A stretch of DNA of 34,855 nucleotides from Acidobacteria bacterium RIFCSPLOWO2_12_FULL_65_11 (GTDB lineage: Bacteria > Acidobacteriota > Vicinamibacteria > Vicinamibacterales > CAVVIG01): NCBI GenBank assembly GCA_001767495.1, contig MELA01000123.1:1727-36581 (forward strand), given 5' to 3'. This document shows, in pieces, positions 8,828 to 17,081 of this stretch (the stretch's first letter is position 1; every line of letters starts with the position of its first letter). The notes below the pieces were generated by a model that was given only the letters and a program-made list of their open reading frames with translations, made no database searches and had not been told where the DNA came from. Position numbers and translations under genes: made by a program.

Positions 8828-11176
8828 CTACAGCCTGAACAGTCTGTTGATCTTGACGACGAACGCGCGGTTGGCGAGGGCTGGGAAGCCTGAGGTGGCT
8901 GTGTCGCGTTGTTCGTTGAAGACGACGAACAGTTCGCTGCCAGGTTGATACTCCCAGCGCAGGCGGACGTTGGAGGAGACCGATCGGGTCGCGGAGTTGT
9001 ACTGCACGAGCGAGCTGATAAACATCAGCGGCGTCACGGTGTAGGTCACGCGCGAGCCGGTCAGTTGCGTGGTGAACGATCCCTGCGGGAGGTCGAGCCA
9101 GTTTACGGTGTAGGTGGGCTCGAGTGAGAGCTGCCGCGCAACGTTCAGCCGGCCGCGGCTGATGCTGAACGCCGTCAGGTTGCCGCCGTAAAACGTCCCG
9201 TGGTCGACGTCGAAATTGGCCGAGATTCTCCGCTGCTGAGCAAAGCCGACGCCGACGCGCACGTTGGCGTACTTGTAGCCACCCTCCGGAATGGTCACGA
9301 CCGATGCGATGAGCGACGGCTGCGGGACGAACTCGTAGGTGTTGGTATAGGCGACACTCACGCGATCGCTCGTCTGGAACTCGGTGGAGAAGTCGCCGCT
9401 CAGGTTCCGCGTCTCGAGTCGGCCGGCGCCGTTCTCGATGTACTGCGCCGATCCGGTCCATGAGAACTTTCTCACCGACTTGATGGACCTCGGCCGCGGG
9501 CTGAACCGGAGGTTCGCAAAATTCCGCTGGATGTCGTCGCGCCGCAGGAAGCCGACTTCCGGGTTGAAGTGATCGCCCACGACCAGATGATCCAACATGA
9601 GGCCGTAGCGATCCCCGTTGTAATTGATCTCGCCGCGATAGCTCGTGTTGTCGTTTCTCACACCCGTGGTGTCGGTTCGCGCCCAGTACGTATTGATCGA
9701 CAGGTTGTCGAAGAATCCGAAGGAGGCGTCCAACCCGTACGCGGCGTTGCTCCCGATGCCGCTCCGTCCCACGGATCGCTCGGTCAGGATGAGCCCGAGG
9801 CTGCTGCGGCGCAGCACGTCCCGTTTGATGCGGAGGGCCGAAAAGTTCGTCGCCCGCGCTCCTGACTTCGCCTCGTCGGTGGTCTGGATGTTCAGCACGC
9901 CGAGCGTATAGCGGCCGAGCCGGCCGCTGACACGACCGCCGCCCGCGATCGGCACCGGCGTGCCTTGATGGAGACCGATACTCCGGCTGTAGAACAGAAT
10001 CGGCGTGTCGCCCCCGCCACCGGCCTGCCCGCCGCCGCCCGCTCCGCCAAAGGTAAATGTTCCCTGATTCTCCAGGAAGAATTCACGCTTCTCCGGGAAG
10101 AACAAGCTGAACCGGGTCAGATTGATCTGTTGCTCGTCCGCCTCGACCTGCGAGAAGTCGGTGTTCACCGTCAGATCGGCGGTGACGCTCCGTGTGATGC
10201 CGAGCTTCGCGTCGAGGCCGATATCGCCGCCCGGATCGTTCGAGATGACGGGAGTCGCCTTGGCGTCGCTCGTCAGATTCGACGTGACGTACGGCTTGAT
10301 CTCCAGATTCCTCAACAGAAGCGGCGCCTCCAGGCCGACCAGCGTCGCGGCCCGCGACGCCTGAAGGAGCCCCTGCTGGCCCCGCCCGGGCGGGATGGGC
10401 ACGAGGAACGAGAGCTCGTTCTTCCATCGGTTCGTGCGCAAGGCATTGAAGCCCCAGATTTGGGCGCGCCCCGGCCGGTAGCGGATCGACTTGAACGGGA
10501 CGGCGGCTTCGACCGACCAGCCGCCCTCGAACCGAGCGGCCTTGACTTCCCAGATGGGATTAAAGTCGCCGCCCCACTGCCGCTCGTTGGTCACCTGCGC
10601 ATCCGACCGGCCGCCGACTGCGTTGGTCACGAACGCGAACGAGTTCCGCCGGTCGTAGTACGTGTCGAGGATGAAGGCGACGATATCGTCGCCGGTCCAC
10701 ATGCCGTTGTTGTCGCGGCGCATCTCGTTGCCGACCACGCGCACCGGCTGGCTCTCCCAGCAGCGGAACGACACGTAGACCTGTCGGTCGTCGAAGGCGA
10801 CCCAGACCTCGGTCTTCTCGGTCGCGGGGGCACCCGCCTGCGGCTCGGTCTGGACGAAGTCCGACATGGCCGGCACGCGGGTGTAGAAGGCTTCGTCAAG
10901 TGCTCCGTCGATGCGGAGCGGCGTGGTGAGACGCACGGCCCGAGCCGTCACGCGGCCGGCCTCATCGCGAGCGACCACTGCTGGGAGCGCCGGCGGCGCG
11001 GTACCCTCGAAGGCAAACGGGAGATCGAGCGGCGCTTCGGCCGGCACGACCGAGAGCGGCTGGGCGCCCGGCGGCACGGCACCCTGGCCCGCCTCGGACC
11101 TGACCGCGCCCAAGAGCAGAGCGACCGCAACGAGGAAACGGAGGGTGAAACGACTCTGCCGAAAGATCAGTCTCAA
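8828..11176 (-). CDS. DUF5916 outer-membrane protein with N-terminal carbohydrate-binding-like domain
   Basis: A 782-residue exported protein with a signal peptide (FTLRFLVAVALLLGAVRSEA). The N-terminal third is a CBM9-like beta-sandwich: residues about 75-260, with PLRIDGALDEAFYTRVPAMS, EVWVAFDDRQVYVSFRC and GWSVEAAVPFKSIRY. It continues into DUF5916, which in family terms is an outer-membrane beta-barrel: TDFSQVEADEQQINLTRFSL, FPEKREFFLENQGTFTFG and many alternating strands. It ends in INRLFRL, consistent with a barrel terminus. The start is a TTG at 11176, the only candidate that preserves the signal peptide, and it overlaps an imperfect inverted repeat (11169-11218). Substrate is unknown; these proteins are common in Acidobacteriota and Bacteroidota. 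The next upstream gene on this strand is the metallo-hydrolase, separated by a REP. Confidence 0.88.
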   Translation of the reverse strand: MRLIFRQSRFTLRFLVAVALLLGAVRSEAGQGAVPPGAQPLSVVPAEAPLDLPFAFEGTAPPALPAVVARDEAGRVTARAVRLTTPLRIDGALDEAFYTRVPAMSDFVQTEPQAGAPATEKTEVWVAFDDRQVYVSFRCWESQPVRVVGNEMRRDNNGMWTGDDIVAFILDTYYDRRNSFAFVTNAVGGRSDAQVTNERQWGGDFNPIWEVKAARFEGGWSVEAAVPFKSIRYRPGRAQIWGFNALRTNRWKNELSFLVPIPPGRGQQGLLQASRAATLVGLEAPLLLRNLEIKPYVTSNLTSDAKATPVISNDPGGDIGLDAKLGITRSVTADLTVNTDFSQVEADEQQINLTRFSLFFPEKREFFLENQGTFTFGGAGGGGQAGGGGDTPILFYSRSIGLHQGTPVPIAGGGRVSGRLGRYTLGVLNIQTTDEAKSGARATNFSALRIKRDVLRRSSLGLILTERSVGRSGIGSNAAYGLDASFGFFDNLSINTYWARTDTTGVRNDNTSYRGEINYNGDRYGLMLDHLVVGDHFNPEVGFLRRDDIQRNFANLRFSPRPRSIKSVRKFSWTGSAQYIENGAGRLETRNLSGDFSTEFQTSDRVSVAYTNTYEFVPQPSLIASVVTIPEGGYKYANVRVGVGFAQQRRISANFDVDHGTFYGGNLTAFSISRGRLNVARQLSLEPTYTVNWLDLPQGSFTTQLTGSRVTYTVTPLMFISSLVQYNSATRSVSSNVRLRWEYQPGSELFVVFNEQRDTATSGFPALANRAFVVKINRLFRL

Positions 11177-11218
11177 GTCTGGACTGTTAAGTCTAACAGA
11201 CTCCAGACCTGAGACCTG
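11169..11218. repeat. Imperfect inverted repeat of the AAGTCTCAAGTC/GAGACTT family
   Basis: AGTCTGGACTGTTA (11176-11189) pairs imperfectly with TAACAGACTCCAGACCT (11194-11210), flanked by CAGTCTCA and TGAGACCTG. It resembles the element at 33886-33946 and overlaps the proposed TTG start of the DUF5916 gene, so it may alter that gene's leader. Confidence 0.6.
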
Positions 11219-11256
11219 ATTGCAAAAGTGTGACGCGTCCGGCGCTGCTTCCTGCT

Positions 11257-11279
11257 GTAGTGTCCGGCTTCAGCCGGAC
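11257..11279 (+). repeat. REP palindrome abutting the metallo-hydrolase stop codon
   Basis: GTAG-headed REP with core GTCCGGCT-TC-AGCCGGAC. Only one base separates it from the TAA stop (11281-11283, minus strand) of the metallo-hydrolase gene. Confidence 0.9.
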
Positions 11280-11280
11280 C

Positions 11281-12771
11281 TTACTGCGCCGCCCCGACGA
11301 CCCGGCGCAGGTCCGCGAGCGTTGTGGCTCCGGGGCCATGCCCCGCCAGAATCTGCTGCACGTCAAGGTTCATTCGCTGGAGCTGCTGGAGGAACGCCAC
11401 CGTGTTCGGGCTGACCGGCGCAGGCGGCGCATTGGCGGCCGGCGCGTTGAACATGTCGACCTCGAAGAGAATCTTCTGCTTCGGCAGGTAGCCGACCAGC
11501 ATCGTCGAGGTGTGATTGGTCGGCAGCGGATGGATTTCCAACGTCTGCGTGGCGTCACCGATCACGCGCTTGGCGGCCACCGCCTCGATGACAGGCGTTT
11601 TGGGCGACTTGGCCAGCAGATCCGGGCTGATGGTGTGCGGCATCTTGGCGATTTGCTCGTAGTAGGGTTTATTGGCCGTGTGGGTGATGATGCTGATGCC
11701 CTCGGCCATGGCGGCCCGCACGCCGCCCATGTGATCGAAGTGATTGTGTGAATTCACGACGTACCGAAGCGGCTTGTTGGGAATGGCCTGCCGCGTGGCC
11801 TGGATGACGGCCATCGCGCGGGTGTCGTTCTGCGGGACTTCAAAGAGCAGGCTGAAATCGGCAAACTCGACCGCCATGCTGTGATGCGAGCCACCCGTCA
11901 GGTAGAACACTCCGTCGGCCACCTTCGTGGTCGTGACCATTGTCGGCGGCGGGGCAGCGTTTCGTGCCGGAGGCGGATTGGCCGCGTAGGCCTGCTGGAC
12001 GCTCGCCGGCACGGGGACCGTGTTCAGTATCCCGTTGACCTCGACGCTCGCGACGGTGATATCGAGGATCGGGAAGCCGCCCTGCCGTGTCACGATGCGA
12101 GTGGGGAACTTCGCCCGACCGAACTGCTTGTATTGCGAGTAAGTGATTTCGGTGAGCGTGTCACCAACCACAGGCTGGTCCGTGCGGTATTCCACCTTCG
12201 ACACCAGGTTGTCGGCGCCCAGTGTCACGCTGACCGGAGCGCCGAATATCGTGAAGCCGATCACGCGCCCGGCCGCCGTCGCGTTGTTGGCCTCCGCCGC
12301 GACGAGCACGGCATGAGGAGTAGACCAGAACTCCAGCAGCCGCCCCGCAAGCGCCGCCTGCTGCGGGACGTTGGGGTCGGCGCCCGGCGCGGGGTTGGGA
12401 TTCACATTCCAGGCCACGCGGTTGTTCAGCGCCTGATTCAACCGTTGCGGATTGCCGGCGCCGAACAGCGGCAGACCGCCGCCGCCGCGGGCCGGTCCAT
12501 CCGGATTCGTGCGCTCGATCCGGATGCGCATCGTGTTGGCGACGTAGTCGAGTGCAACGTTGTAGTCGGTGACCTTGAACGTCGCCCAGGGGCCGCCCGG
12601 CGCGTACGCCTGCCCGAACGCGGCGTTGGTGCCGGTGCCCGAATACTGCACGGTCTGCACCGAGCCCATGGCCTCGGATGCGGCGGCGAGCGTCGCCTTC
12701 ACATCCTGCGCGCGGACGGTCGAGACCGCGGCTGTCGCCAGGACTGCTAGCGCCAGAAGTGTCTTTCGCAT
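11281..12771 (-). CDS. Exported metallo-beta-lactamase-fold hydrolase
   Basis: A 496-residue protein with a signal peptide ending near VRAQ (residues 1-21). The C-terminal MBL fold carries the zinc motif HNHFDH at residues 342-347, followed by TNHTSTM, FEVDMF and a late AGHGPGATT that fit the remaining ligands. The N-terminal 270 residues form a separate region of unclear function, probably a beta-rich periplasmic domain (ATFKVTDYNVALDYVANTMR). The start is ATG 12771, supported by GGGAGG five bases upstream. The enzyme probably hydrolyses a small molecule or ester outside the cytoplasm; there is no basis for calling it an antibiotic-resistance lactamase. It is divergent from the first VWFA gene across 253 nt filled largely by REPs. 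Confidence 0.87.
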   Translation of the reverse strand: MRKTLLALAVLATAAVSTVRAQDVKATLAAASEAMGSVQTVQYSGTGTNAAFGQAYAPGGPWATFKVTDYNVALDYVANTMRIRIERTNPDGPARGGGGLPLFGAGNPQRLNQALNNRVAWNVNPNPAPGADPNVPQQAALAGRLLEFWSTPHAVLVAAEANNATAAGRVIGFTIFGAPVSVTLGADNLVSKVEYRTDQPVVGDTLTEITYSQYKQFGRAKFPTRIVTRQGGFPILDITVASVEVNGILNTVPVPASVQQAYAANPPPARNAAPPPTMVTTTKVADGVFYLTGGSHHSMAVEFADFSLLFEVPQNDTRAMAVIQATRQAIPNKPLRYVVNSHNHFDHMGGVRAAMAEGISIITHTANKPYYEQIAKMPHTISPDLLAKSPKTPVIEAVAAKRVIGDATQTLEIHPLPTNHTSTMLVGYLPKQKILFEVDMFNAPAANAPPAPVSPNTVAFLQQLQRMNLDVQQILAGHGPGATTLADLRRVVGAAQ

Positions 12772-12888
12772 GGTGCCTCCCTTGTCGGTGGTTTTCGATC
12801 CGGGATAGAAGACACGTCAGCATAGTCTTGCCGCGACACCGACTCAAGGCGCGGCGCCCGGATTTCACAACTCGCCTGTGACCGCGGG

Positions 12889-12964
12889 ATCCGGCTTCAG
12901 CCGGATTAGGTCCGCCTGAAGGCGGACACTACGTACGCCCTGTAGGGTCCGGCTTGAGCCGGAC
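12889..12964. repeat. REP cluster between divergent metallo-hydrolase and VWFA genes
   Basis: Three palindromes lie here: a headless variant ATCCGGCT-TC-AGCCGGAT (12889-12906), a minus-oriented C-type copy (12910-12932, GTCCGCCT-GA-AGGCGGAC then ACTAC), and a plus-oriented G-type copy with a GTAGG head (12942-12964). They sit just upstream of the VWFA promoter region. The rest of the 253-nt gap shows no gene. Confidence 0.88.
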
Positions 12965-13009
12965 CCGAGCGGATGGCCACGAAGGCGGCTGTAGATGCTT
13001 GAATGCGCT

Positions 13010-13015
13010 TAAGAT
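13010..13015 (+). promoter_or_regulatory. -10-like box (TAAGAT) 9 nt before the first VWFA start
   Basis: TAAGAT is followed by exactly 9 nt (AGTGAGGAA) and the ATG at 13025. GAGGA lies only one base from the ATG, so a leaderless or near-leaderless transcript is as plausible as Shine-Dalgarno initiation. No clear -35 was found. Confidence 0.4.
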
Positions 13016-13024
13016 AGTGAGGAA

Positions 13025-15067
13025 ATGGCGAGAACGCTTCGACGTTTGGCGGGCCTCGGGCTGATCGCGGGCGTCCTCATCGGCGCCCAAGCGCGCCAGG
13101 TTGCGCAGGGCGAAGGCCCGGCCGTAGCGCAGGGGAACGGACAGCGCGGAGGCGGGCAACCCACCTTTCGCACCGGCGTCAACTTCGTCCGCGTCGACGT
13201 CATCGTCACCGACCGGGCGGGTCAGGTGGTGCTCGACCTGCGCCAGGACGACTTCGAGGTGACCGAGGGCGGCGGGGCGCAGACCATCGAGACCTTCAAG
13301 CTCGTGAAGCTGGACGGCGGCGTCGCGCAGGCCGCGGAGGGACCGGTACGGCGCATCCGGACCGATGCCGATGAGGAACTGGAAGCGTCGCGGGACGACG
13401 TCAGGCTGTTTGCGATCTTTCTGGACGACTATCACGTGCGCCGCCTCAACGGCCCGTCGGTCGGCGACCAGCTCGCGACGTTCATCGAGACCACGCTTGG
13501 GCCATCCGACATGGTCGGCGTGATGTCTCCGCTCCAGCCGGTTTCCTCGATTCGCATGACGCGCAACCGCGCGGCCGTGGCGCAGGCCGTGCGGGGGTTC
13601 GTCGGACGCAAGTACGACTACACGCCGCGCAACGACCTCGAACGGCAGTACTCGCAACAGTGCGCCGCGATCGTGGAACGTATCCGGAGCCAGGTGTCGC
13701 TCTCGGCCATCAGAGGGCTGGTCACGCACATGGGCTCGCTCAAGGAGGGCCGCAAGGCGTTAATCCTCGTGAGCGAGGGCTTCACGTACAACCTGCCATT
13801 CCAGATACTCGCGCGGGACCCGAATTGCACAAGTGTCACCCCCCAGGCGACGACCATCCCTTTTGCGAACGCCGACATGCAGAAGGACCTGCAGGAGGTG
13901 TACGACACGGCGAATCGCAACAACGTCGCCATCTACACCGTGGATCCGCGCGGCCTGGCCGTGTCGGAATTCGACATCGAACAGAGCGTCCAGGGTCAGA
14001 TCGACCGCGACTTCCTCAGCGCGACGCTCGACTCACTGCGGACGCTCTCCGAGCAGACCGACGGCCGCGCACTGGTCAACCGTAACAATCTGGGTGCAGG
14101 CATGACGCAGATTGTTCGCGATACGAGTGAGTACTATCTGCTCGGCTACAATTCGACCCAATCGGCCTCCGACGGGAAGTTCCACGAGATTAAGGTGCGT
14201 GTGAAGCGATCTGGCGTGCAGGTGCGCGCCCGCAAGGGCTATTGGGCGTTGACAGCGGCCGACACTGCGCGCGCGCTGGCGCCGCCCGCGCCGCCGCCGT
14301 CGAAAGCCGTCGACTCGGCGCTCGCCTTGATCAACCAGCCCGCCGACGCGCGCGTCATTCGGACCTGGATCGGCATGTCGCGCGGAGAAAACGGCAGGAC
14401 GAAGGTCACCTTCGTGTGGGAGCCCAAACCGGCGGTGCCCGGCAGTCGCACGGCTGCGGCAACCGACGCGCCCTCACGCGTTTCGCTCGTGGCGCTCGGG
14501 CCGGACGGCGCGCCGTACTTCCGCGGCGAGGTGCCCGACGGCACTTCCGGCCCGGGCAATGGCATCCTGACGTCACGCGCCTCGCGGGTGACGTTTGACG
14601 CCGTCCCGGGTCGGCTGCAGCTTCGCGTGTCGGTCCAGGGCGTCTCGTCCCGGCAGCTCGATGCCGAAACCCGCGAGCTCTCGGTCCCGGATCTCGGTCT
14701 GGCGCAAACCGCGCTCGGCACGCCGGCCGTCCTGCGCGCGCGCACGCTCCCCGAATACCAGCGGATGAAAGCCGACCCCGATGCGATGCCGATTGCGACG
14801 CGCGAGTTCAGCCGCAGCGACCGGCTGCTCGTCCGTGTGCCGGCGTACGGCCCCGGTGGTACGGCGCCAACGCTTGGCGTGCGCCTGCTCAACAGGGGAG
14901 GGCAGGCCATGACCGATCTGCCGACTGCTTCGTCGGGCACGGCCGGCGTCCAGCAGATCGAGGTACCCGTGGCCAGCCTGGCGCCCGGCGAGTATCTGAT
15001 CGAAATCACGGCGGCAGGTGACGCCGGCGCCGCGACCGAGGTGATTGGCTTCCGCGTGACCAGCTAA
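13025..15067 (+). CDS. VWFA-related domain protein (acidobacterial TIGR03436 type), paralogue 1
   Basis: A 680-residue exported protein with an N-terminal hydrophobic signal (LAGLGLIAGVLIGA). The family opening is clear: FRTGVNFVRVDVIVTDRAGQ followed by LDLRQDDFEVTEGG. A VWA-like fold follows (LFAIFLDDYHVRRLNGPSVG near 129-148, RKALILVSEGFTYNLPF, NNVAIYTVDPRGLAVSEFD, DTSEYYLLGYNSTQ). The usual metal-site DxSxS is replaced by D134-D-Y-H, so metal binding is doubtful. The C-terminal 250 residues form a beta-rich region repeated in the next gene (EFSRSDRLLVRVPAYGPGG). Such proteins are abundant in Acidobacteriota and their substrate is unknown; a secreted adhesion or interaction role is inferred. 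It is followed 53 nt later by paralogue 2, probably in one transcript. Confidence 0.9.
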   Translation: MARTLRRLAGLGLIAGVLIGAQARQVAQGEGPAVAQGNGQRGGGQPTFRTGVNFVRVDVIVTDRAGQVVLDLRQDDFEVTEGGGAQTIETFKLVKLDGGVAQAAEGPVRRIRTDADEELEASRDDVRLFAIFLDDYHVRRLNGPSVGDQLATFIETTLGPSDMVGVMSPLQPVSSIRMTRNRAAVAQAVRGFVGRKYDYTPRNDLERQYSQQCAAIVERIRSQVSLSAIRGLVTHMGSLKEGRKALILVSEGFTYNLPFQILARDPNCTSVTPQATTIPFANADMQKDLQEVYDTANRNNVAIYTVDPRGLAVSEFDIEQSVQGQIDRDFLSATLDSLRTLSEQTDGRALVNRNNLGAGMTQIVRDTSEYYLLGYNSTQSASDGKFHEIKVRVKRSGVQVRARKGYWALTAADTARALAPPAPPPSKAVDSALALINQPADARVIRTWIGMSRGENGRTKVTFVWEPKPAVPGSRTAAATDAPSRVSLVALGPDGAPYFRGEVPDGTSGPGNGILTSRASRVTFDAVPGRLQLRVSVQGVSSRQLDAETRELSVPDLGLAQTALGTPAVLRARTLPEYQRMKADPDAMPIATREFSRSDRLLVRVPAYGPGGTAPTLGVRLLNRGGQAMTDLPTASSGTAGVQQIEVPVASLAPGEYLIEITAAGDAGAATEVIGFRVTS

Positions 15068-15089
15068 CACCAAACCAGGAGAACGCGGA

Positions 15090-15116
15090 GGCCACGAAGG
15101 CCACGAAGGCCGCAGA
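15090..15116 (+). repeat. Short tandem GGCCACGAA repeat between VWFA paralogues
   Basis: GGCCACGAA occurs at 15090-15098 and 15099-15107, followed by a partial unit. The sequence fills most of the 53-nt gap and resembles the widespread 'cacgaaggccacgaagg' intergenic repeats; its 3' end supplies the AGAGG before the next ATG. Confidence 0.55.
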
Positions 15117-15120
15117 GGTT

Positions 15121-16977
15121 ATGAGCCACGGTTTATCCTTTCTTGGGGCTGCTCTCGTCGCTTCGCTCGCGCCCGCTCTCGTTCACGCGCAGGCAAGGAC
15201 GCCGCCCGAAGGGGTCGTCCACGTCGTGCGCATCGACGCCATCGCGGTTGACGCCAACGGCGGTTTCGTCAGCAACCTGCAGGCGGGCGACTTCGATCTA
15301 CGCGAAGGCGGCACACCCCAGACGATTGAAGAGGTCCGTCTCGTTTCGACCGGCGCTGCCGCGCCCGATGAGCCGCTGCCGCCGGTCGGCTCGGCGGCCG
15401 ACGAGCGTCGAGAAGCGGCGCGCCCCGGCACGCGGCTCGTGGCCATCTATCTCGACCAATACCACGTCAGCCCGGGCGCGAGCGCGGACCGGGTCCGTGA
15501 CGCCCTCGCCGGGTTCCTCGATCGCGATCTCGACCCGCGCGATCTTCTCGTCGTGATGAAACCGCTCGACTCGCTGTTCGGCATCCGACTGACGCGCGAC
15601 CGCGAAGGGGCGCGCCAGATCGTGGCCGGCTTCGAGGGACGCAAGGGCGACTATGCACCGCGGAACACCTACGAGCGTAACTTCATGGCCGGCACGCCCG
15701 AGCGGATCGAGATCGCACGCACGCAAGTGAGCATCTCGGCCCTTAACGCCTTGGCCGTGCATCTGGGCAGCCTCGGCGACCTCCGCAAGTCGCTCATCGT
15801 GGTGAGCGAAGGGCTGACGCGGCCGCCGCGCCAGAGGGGCCGGGAGTACCTGTCGACGATCGAGTCGACACTCACCGCCGCAAATCGCGCGAAGGTCTCC
15901 ATCTACCCGGTTGACCCTCGGCGGTCGGTGGCCGACGCTGCGGCCGCCGAGGACGAACGCGCAGCGCTTCGTACGCTCGCTGACGGCACCGACGGTCGAT
16001 CGGTCGAGGGCGACGCTGACTTGGGTGCAGCCATCGGCCGGATAGCCGCCGAGTCGGCGGCGTACTACCTGCTGACCTATCGGGCCCCTCACGTGGAGGA
16101 TGGCGGGTTCCACGAAGTGCAGGTGAGCGTGAAGCGCCCGGGCGTGCAGCTGAGGGCGCGACGCGGCTTCTTTGCGCCCTCGTTCGACGACAAGCTGCGC
16201 GAGGCGGTGCTGGACCGGGTCAACAACCCGCCTCCGCCGCCTCCGGTCGAGCCGGCCCGGCACATCAGCCCGCTCATCCGTCCGTGGTTCGGCTTCTCGC
16301 TCGGTGAGGCGGGCAAGACCCGCGTGAGCTTCGTCTGGGAACCCGTCGGCCGCCTGCCTGGCGACCGGTCGCGCCGCGGCCCCCCGGCGCGACTCGTGCT
16401 CACAGCGCTCGCGCCGGACAACACGGTGCTCTTTGAAGGCCCGGTGCTGCCGGCCGGTCCGGGCGGGATCGAGGACGTCAGCACGCCGACGCGCGCCGTG
16501 TTCGACCTGACCCCCGGCCGCCTGAAGCTGCGCATGAAGATTGAGGATGCGGCGGCCGATCTCCTCGACTCCGACGTCCGCGACCTCGTAGTCCGTGACC
16601 TGCGGCGCGCCGTGTCGATTGGCACACCGGAAGTCTTCCGCGCGCGTACGGCCAGAGAGTTCGCGGCCGTTGACGCCAACCCTGCGGCCGTGCCCGTCTC
16701 GTCGCGGGAGTTCAGCCGGACCGAGCGGATTCTGCTCCGTGTGCCGGCGTATTCGCCCTCTGACGGGGGTCGCGATCGGCCGACGGTCTCGGCAAGGCTG
16801 CTCAACCGCAGTGGTCAGGCAATGCGGTCTCTCGAGGTGCAGCCGGCGGCCGGCAACATGAATCGGATCGACCTCCCGCTGGCGGGTCTCGCCATCGGCG
16901 AGTACTTCGTTGAGCTGGCGGCAAGAGGCCGTCCTGGCGAGGCCAAGGAACTCATCAGCTTTCGCGTCACGAACTAG
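15121..16977 (+). CDS. VWFA-related domain protein (acidobacterial TIGR03436 type), paralogue 2
   Basis: A 618-residue protein built like its upstream neighbour: signal peptide (LSFLGAALVASLAPALVHAQA), VVHVVRIDAIAVDANGGFVS, LQAGDFDLREGG, a VWA-like core (RLVAIYLDQYHVSPG, LRKSLIVVSEGL, AKVSIYPVDPRR) and a C-terminal beta-rich region (EFSRTERILLRVPAYSPS). The MIDAS position again reads D112-Q-Y-H, without the serines. It lacks the Cys-containing insert of paralogue 1. The ATG at 15121 is preceded by AGAGG. The two genes are a clear tandem duplication, now strongly diverged; the conserved loss of the DxSxS motif in both suggests that it predates the duplication. Confidence 0.9.
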   Translation: MSHGLSFLGAALVASLAPALVHAQARTPPEGVVHVVRIDAIAVDANGGFVSNLQAGDFDLREGGTPQTIEEVRLVSTGAAAPDEPLPPVGSAADERREAARPGTRLVAIYLDQYHVSPGASADRVRDALAGFLDRDLDPRDLLVVMKPLDSLFGIRLTRDREGARQIVAGFEGRKGDYAPRNTYERNFMAGTPERIEIARTQVSISALNALAVHLGSLGDLRKSLIVVSEGLTRPPRQRGREYLSTIESTLTAANRAKVSIYPVDPRRSVADAAAAEDERAALRTLADGTDGRSVEGDADLGAAIGRIAAESAAYYLLTYRAPHVEDGGFHEVQVSVKRPGVQLRARRGFFAPSFDDKLREAVLDRVNNPPPPPPVEPARHISPLIRPWFGFSLGEAGKTRVSFVWEPVGRLPGDRSRRGPPARLVLTALAPDNTVLFEGPVLPAGPGGIEDVSTPTRAVFDLTPGRLKLRMKIEDAAADLLDSDVRDLVVRDLRRAVSIGTPEVFRARTAREFAAVDANPAAVPVSSREFSRTERILLRVPAYSPSDGGRDRPTVSARLLNRSGQAMRSLEVQPAAGNMNRIDLPLAGLAIGEYFVELAARGRPGEAKELISFRVTN

Positions 16978-17008
16978 GTCCACTGTCCTCGTGCCCAGTC
17001 CTGGCCGC

Positions 17009-17032
17009 CGACGGGTGTTCTGAGGCCCGTCG
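17009..17032 (+). terminator. Weak hairpin after the VWFA pair
   Basis: CGACGGG (17009-17015) pairs with CCCGTCG (17026-17032) around a 10-nt loop. There is no T-run, so this is at best a factor-dependent or pausing site. The rest of the 104-nt gap shows nothing recognisable except GCAAGGGA before the next ATG. Confidence 0.3.
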
Positions 17033-17081
17033 CCGTCCAGTCTGCCCGCCCTGGCCGGGGACTTCAGGGCAAGGGACGCCG

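Noticed and set aside
9965-11212. 415-residue plus-strand open frame
   Set aside because: Antisense to the DUF5916 gene, which has clear domains and a signal peptide.
16711-16722. Half REP TTCAGCCGGACC in VWFA paralogue 2
   Set aside because: The same protein position in paralogue 1 encodes EFSRS with different bases, so this is conserved protein sequence, not a repeat.
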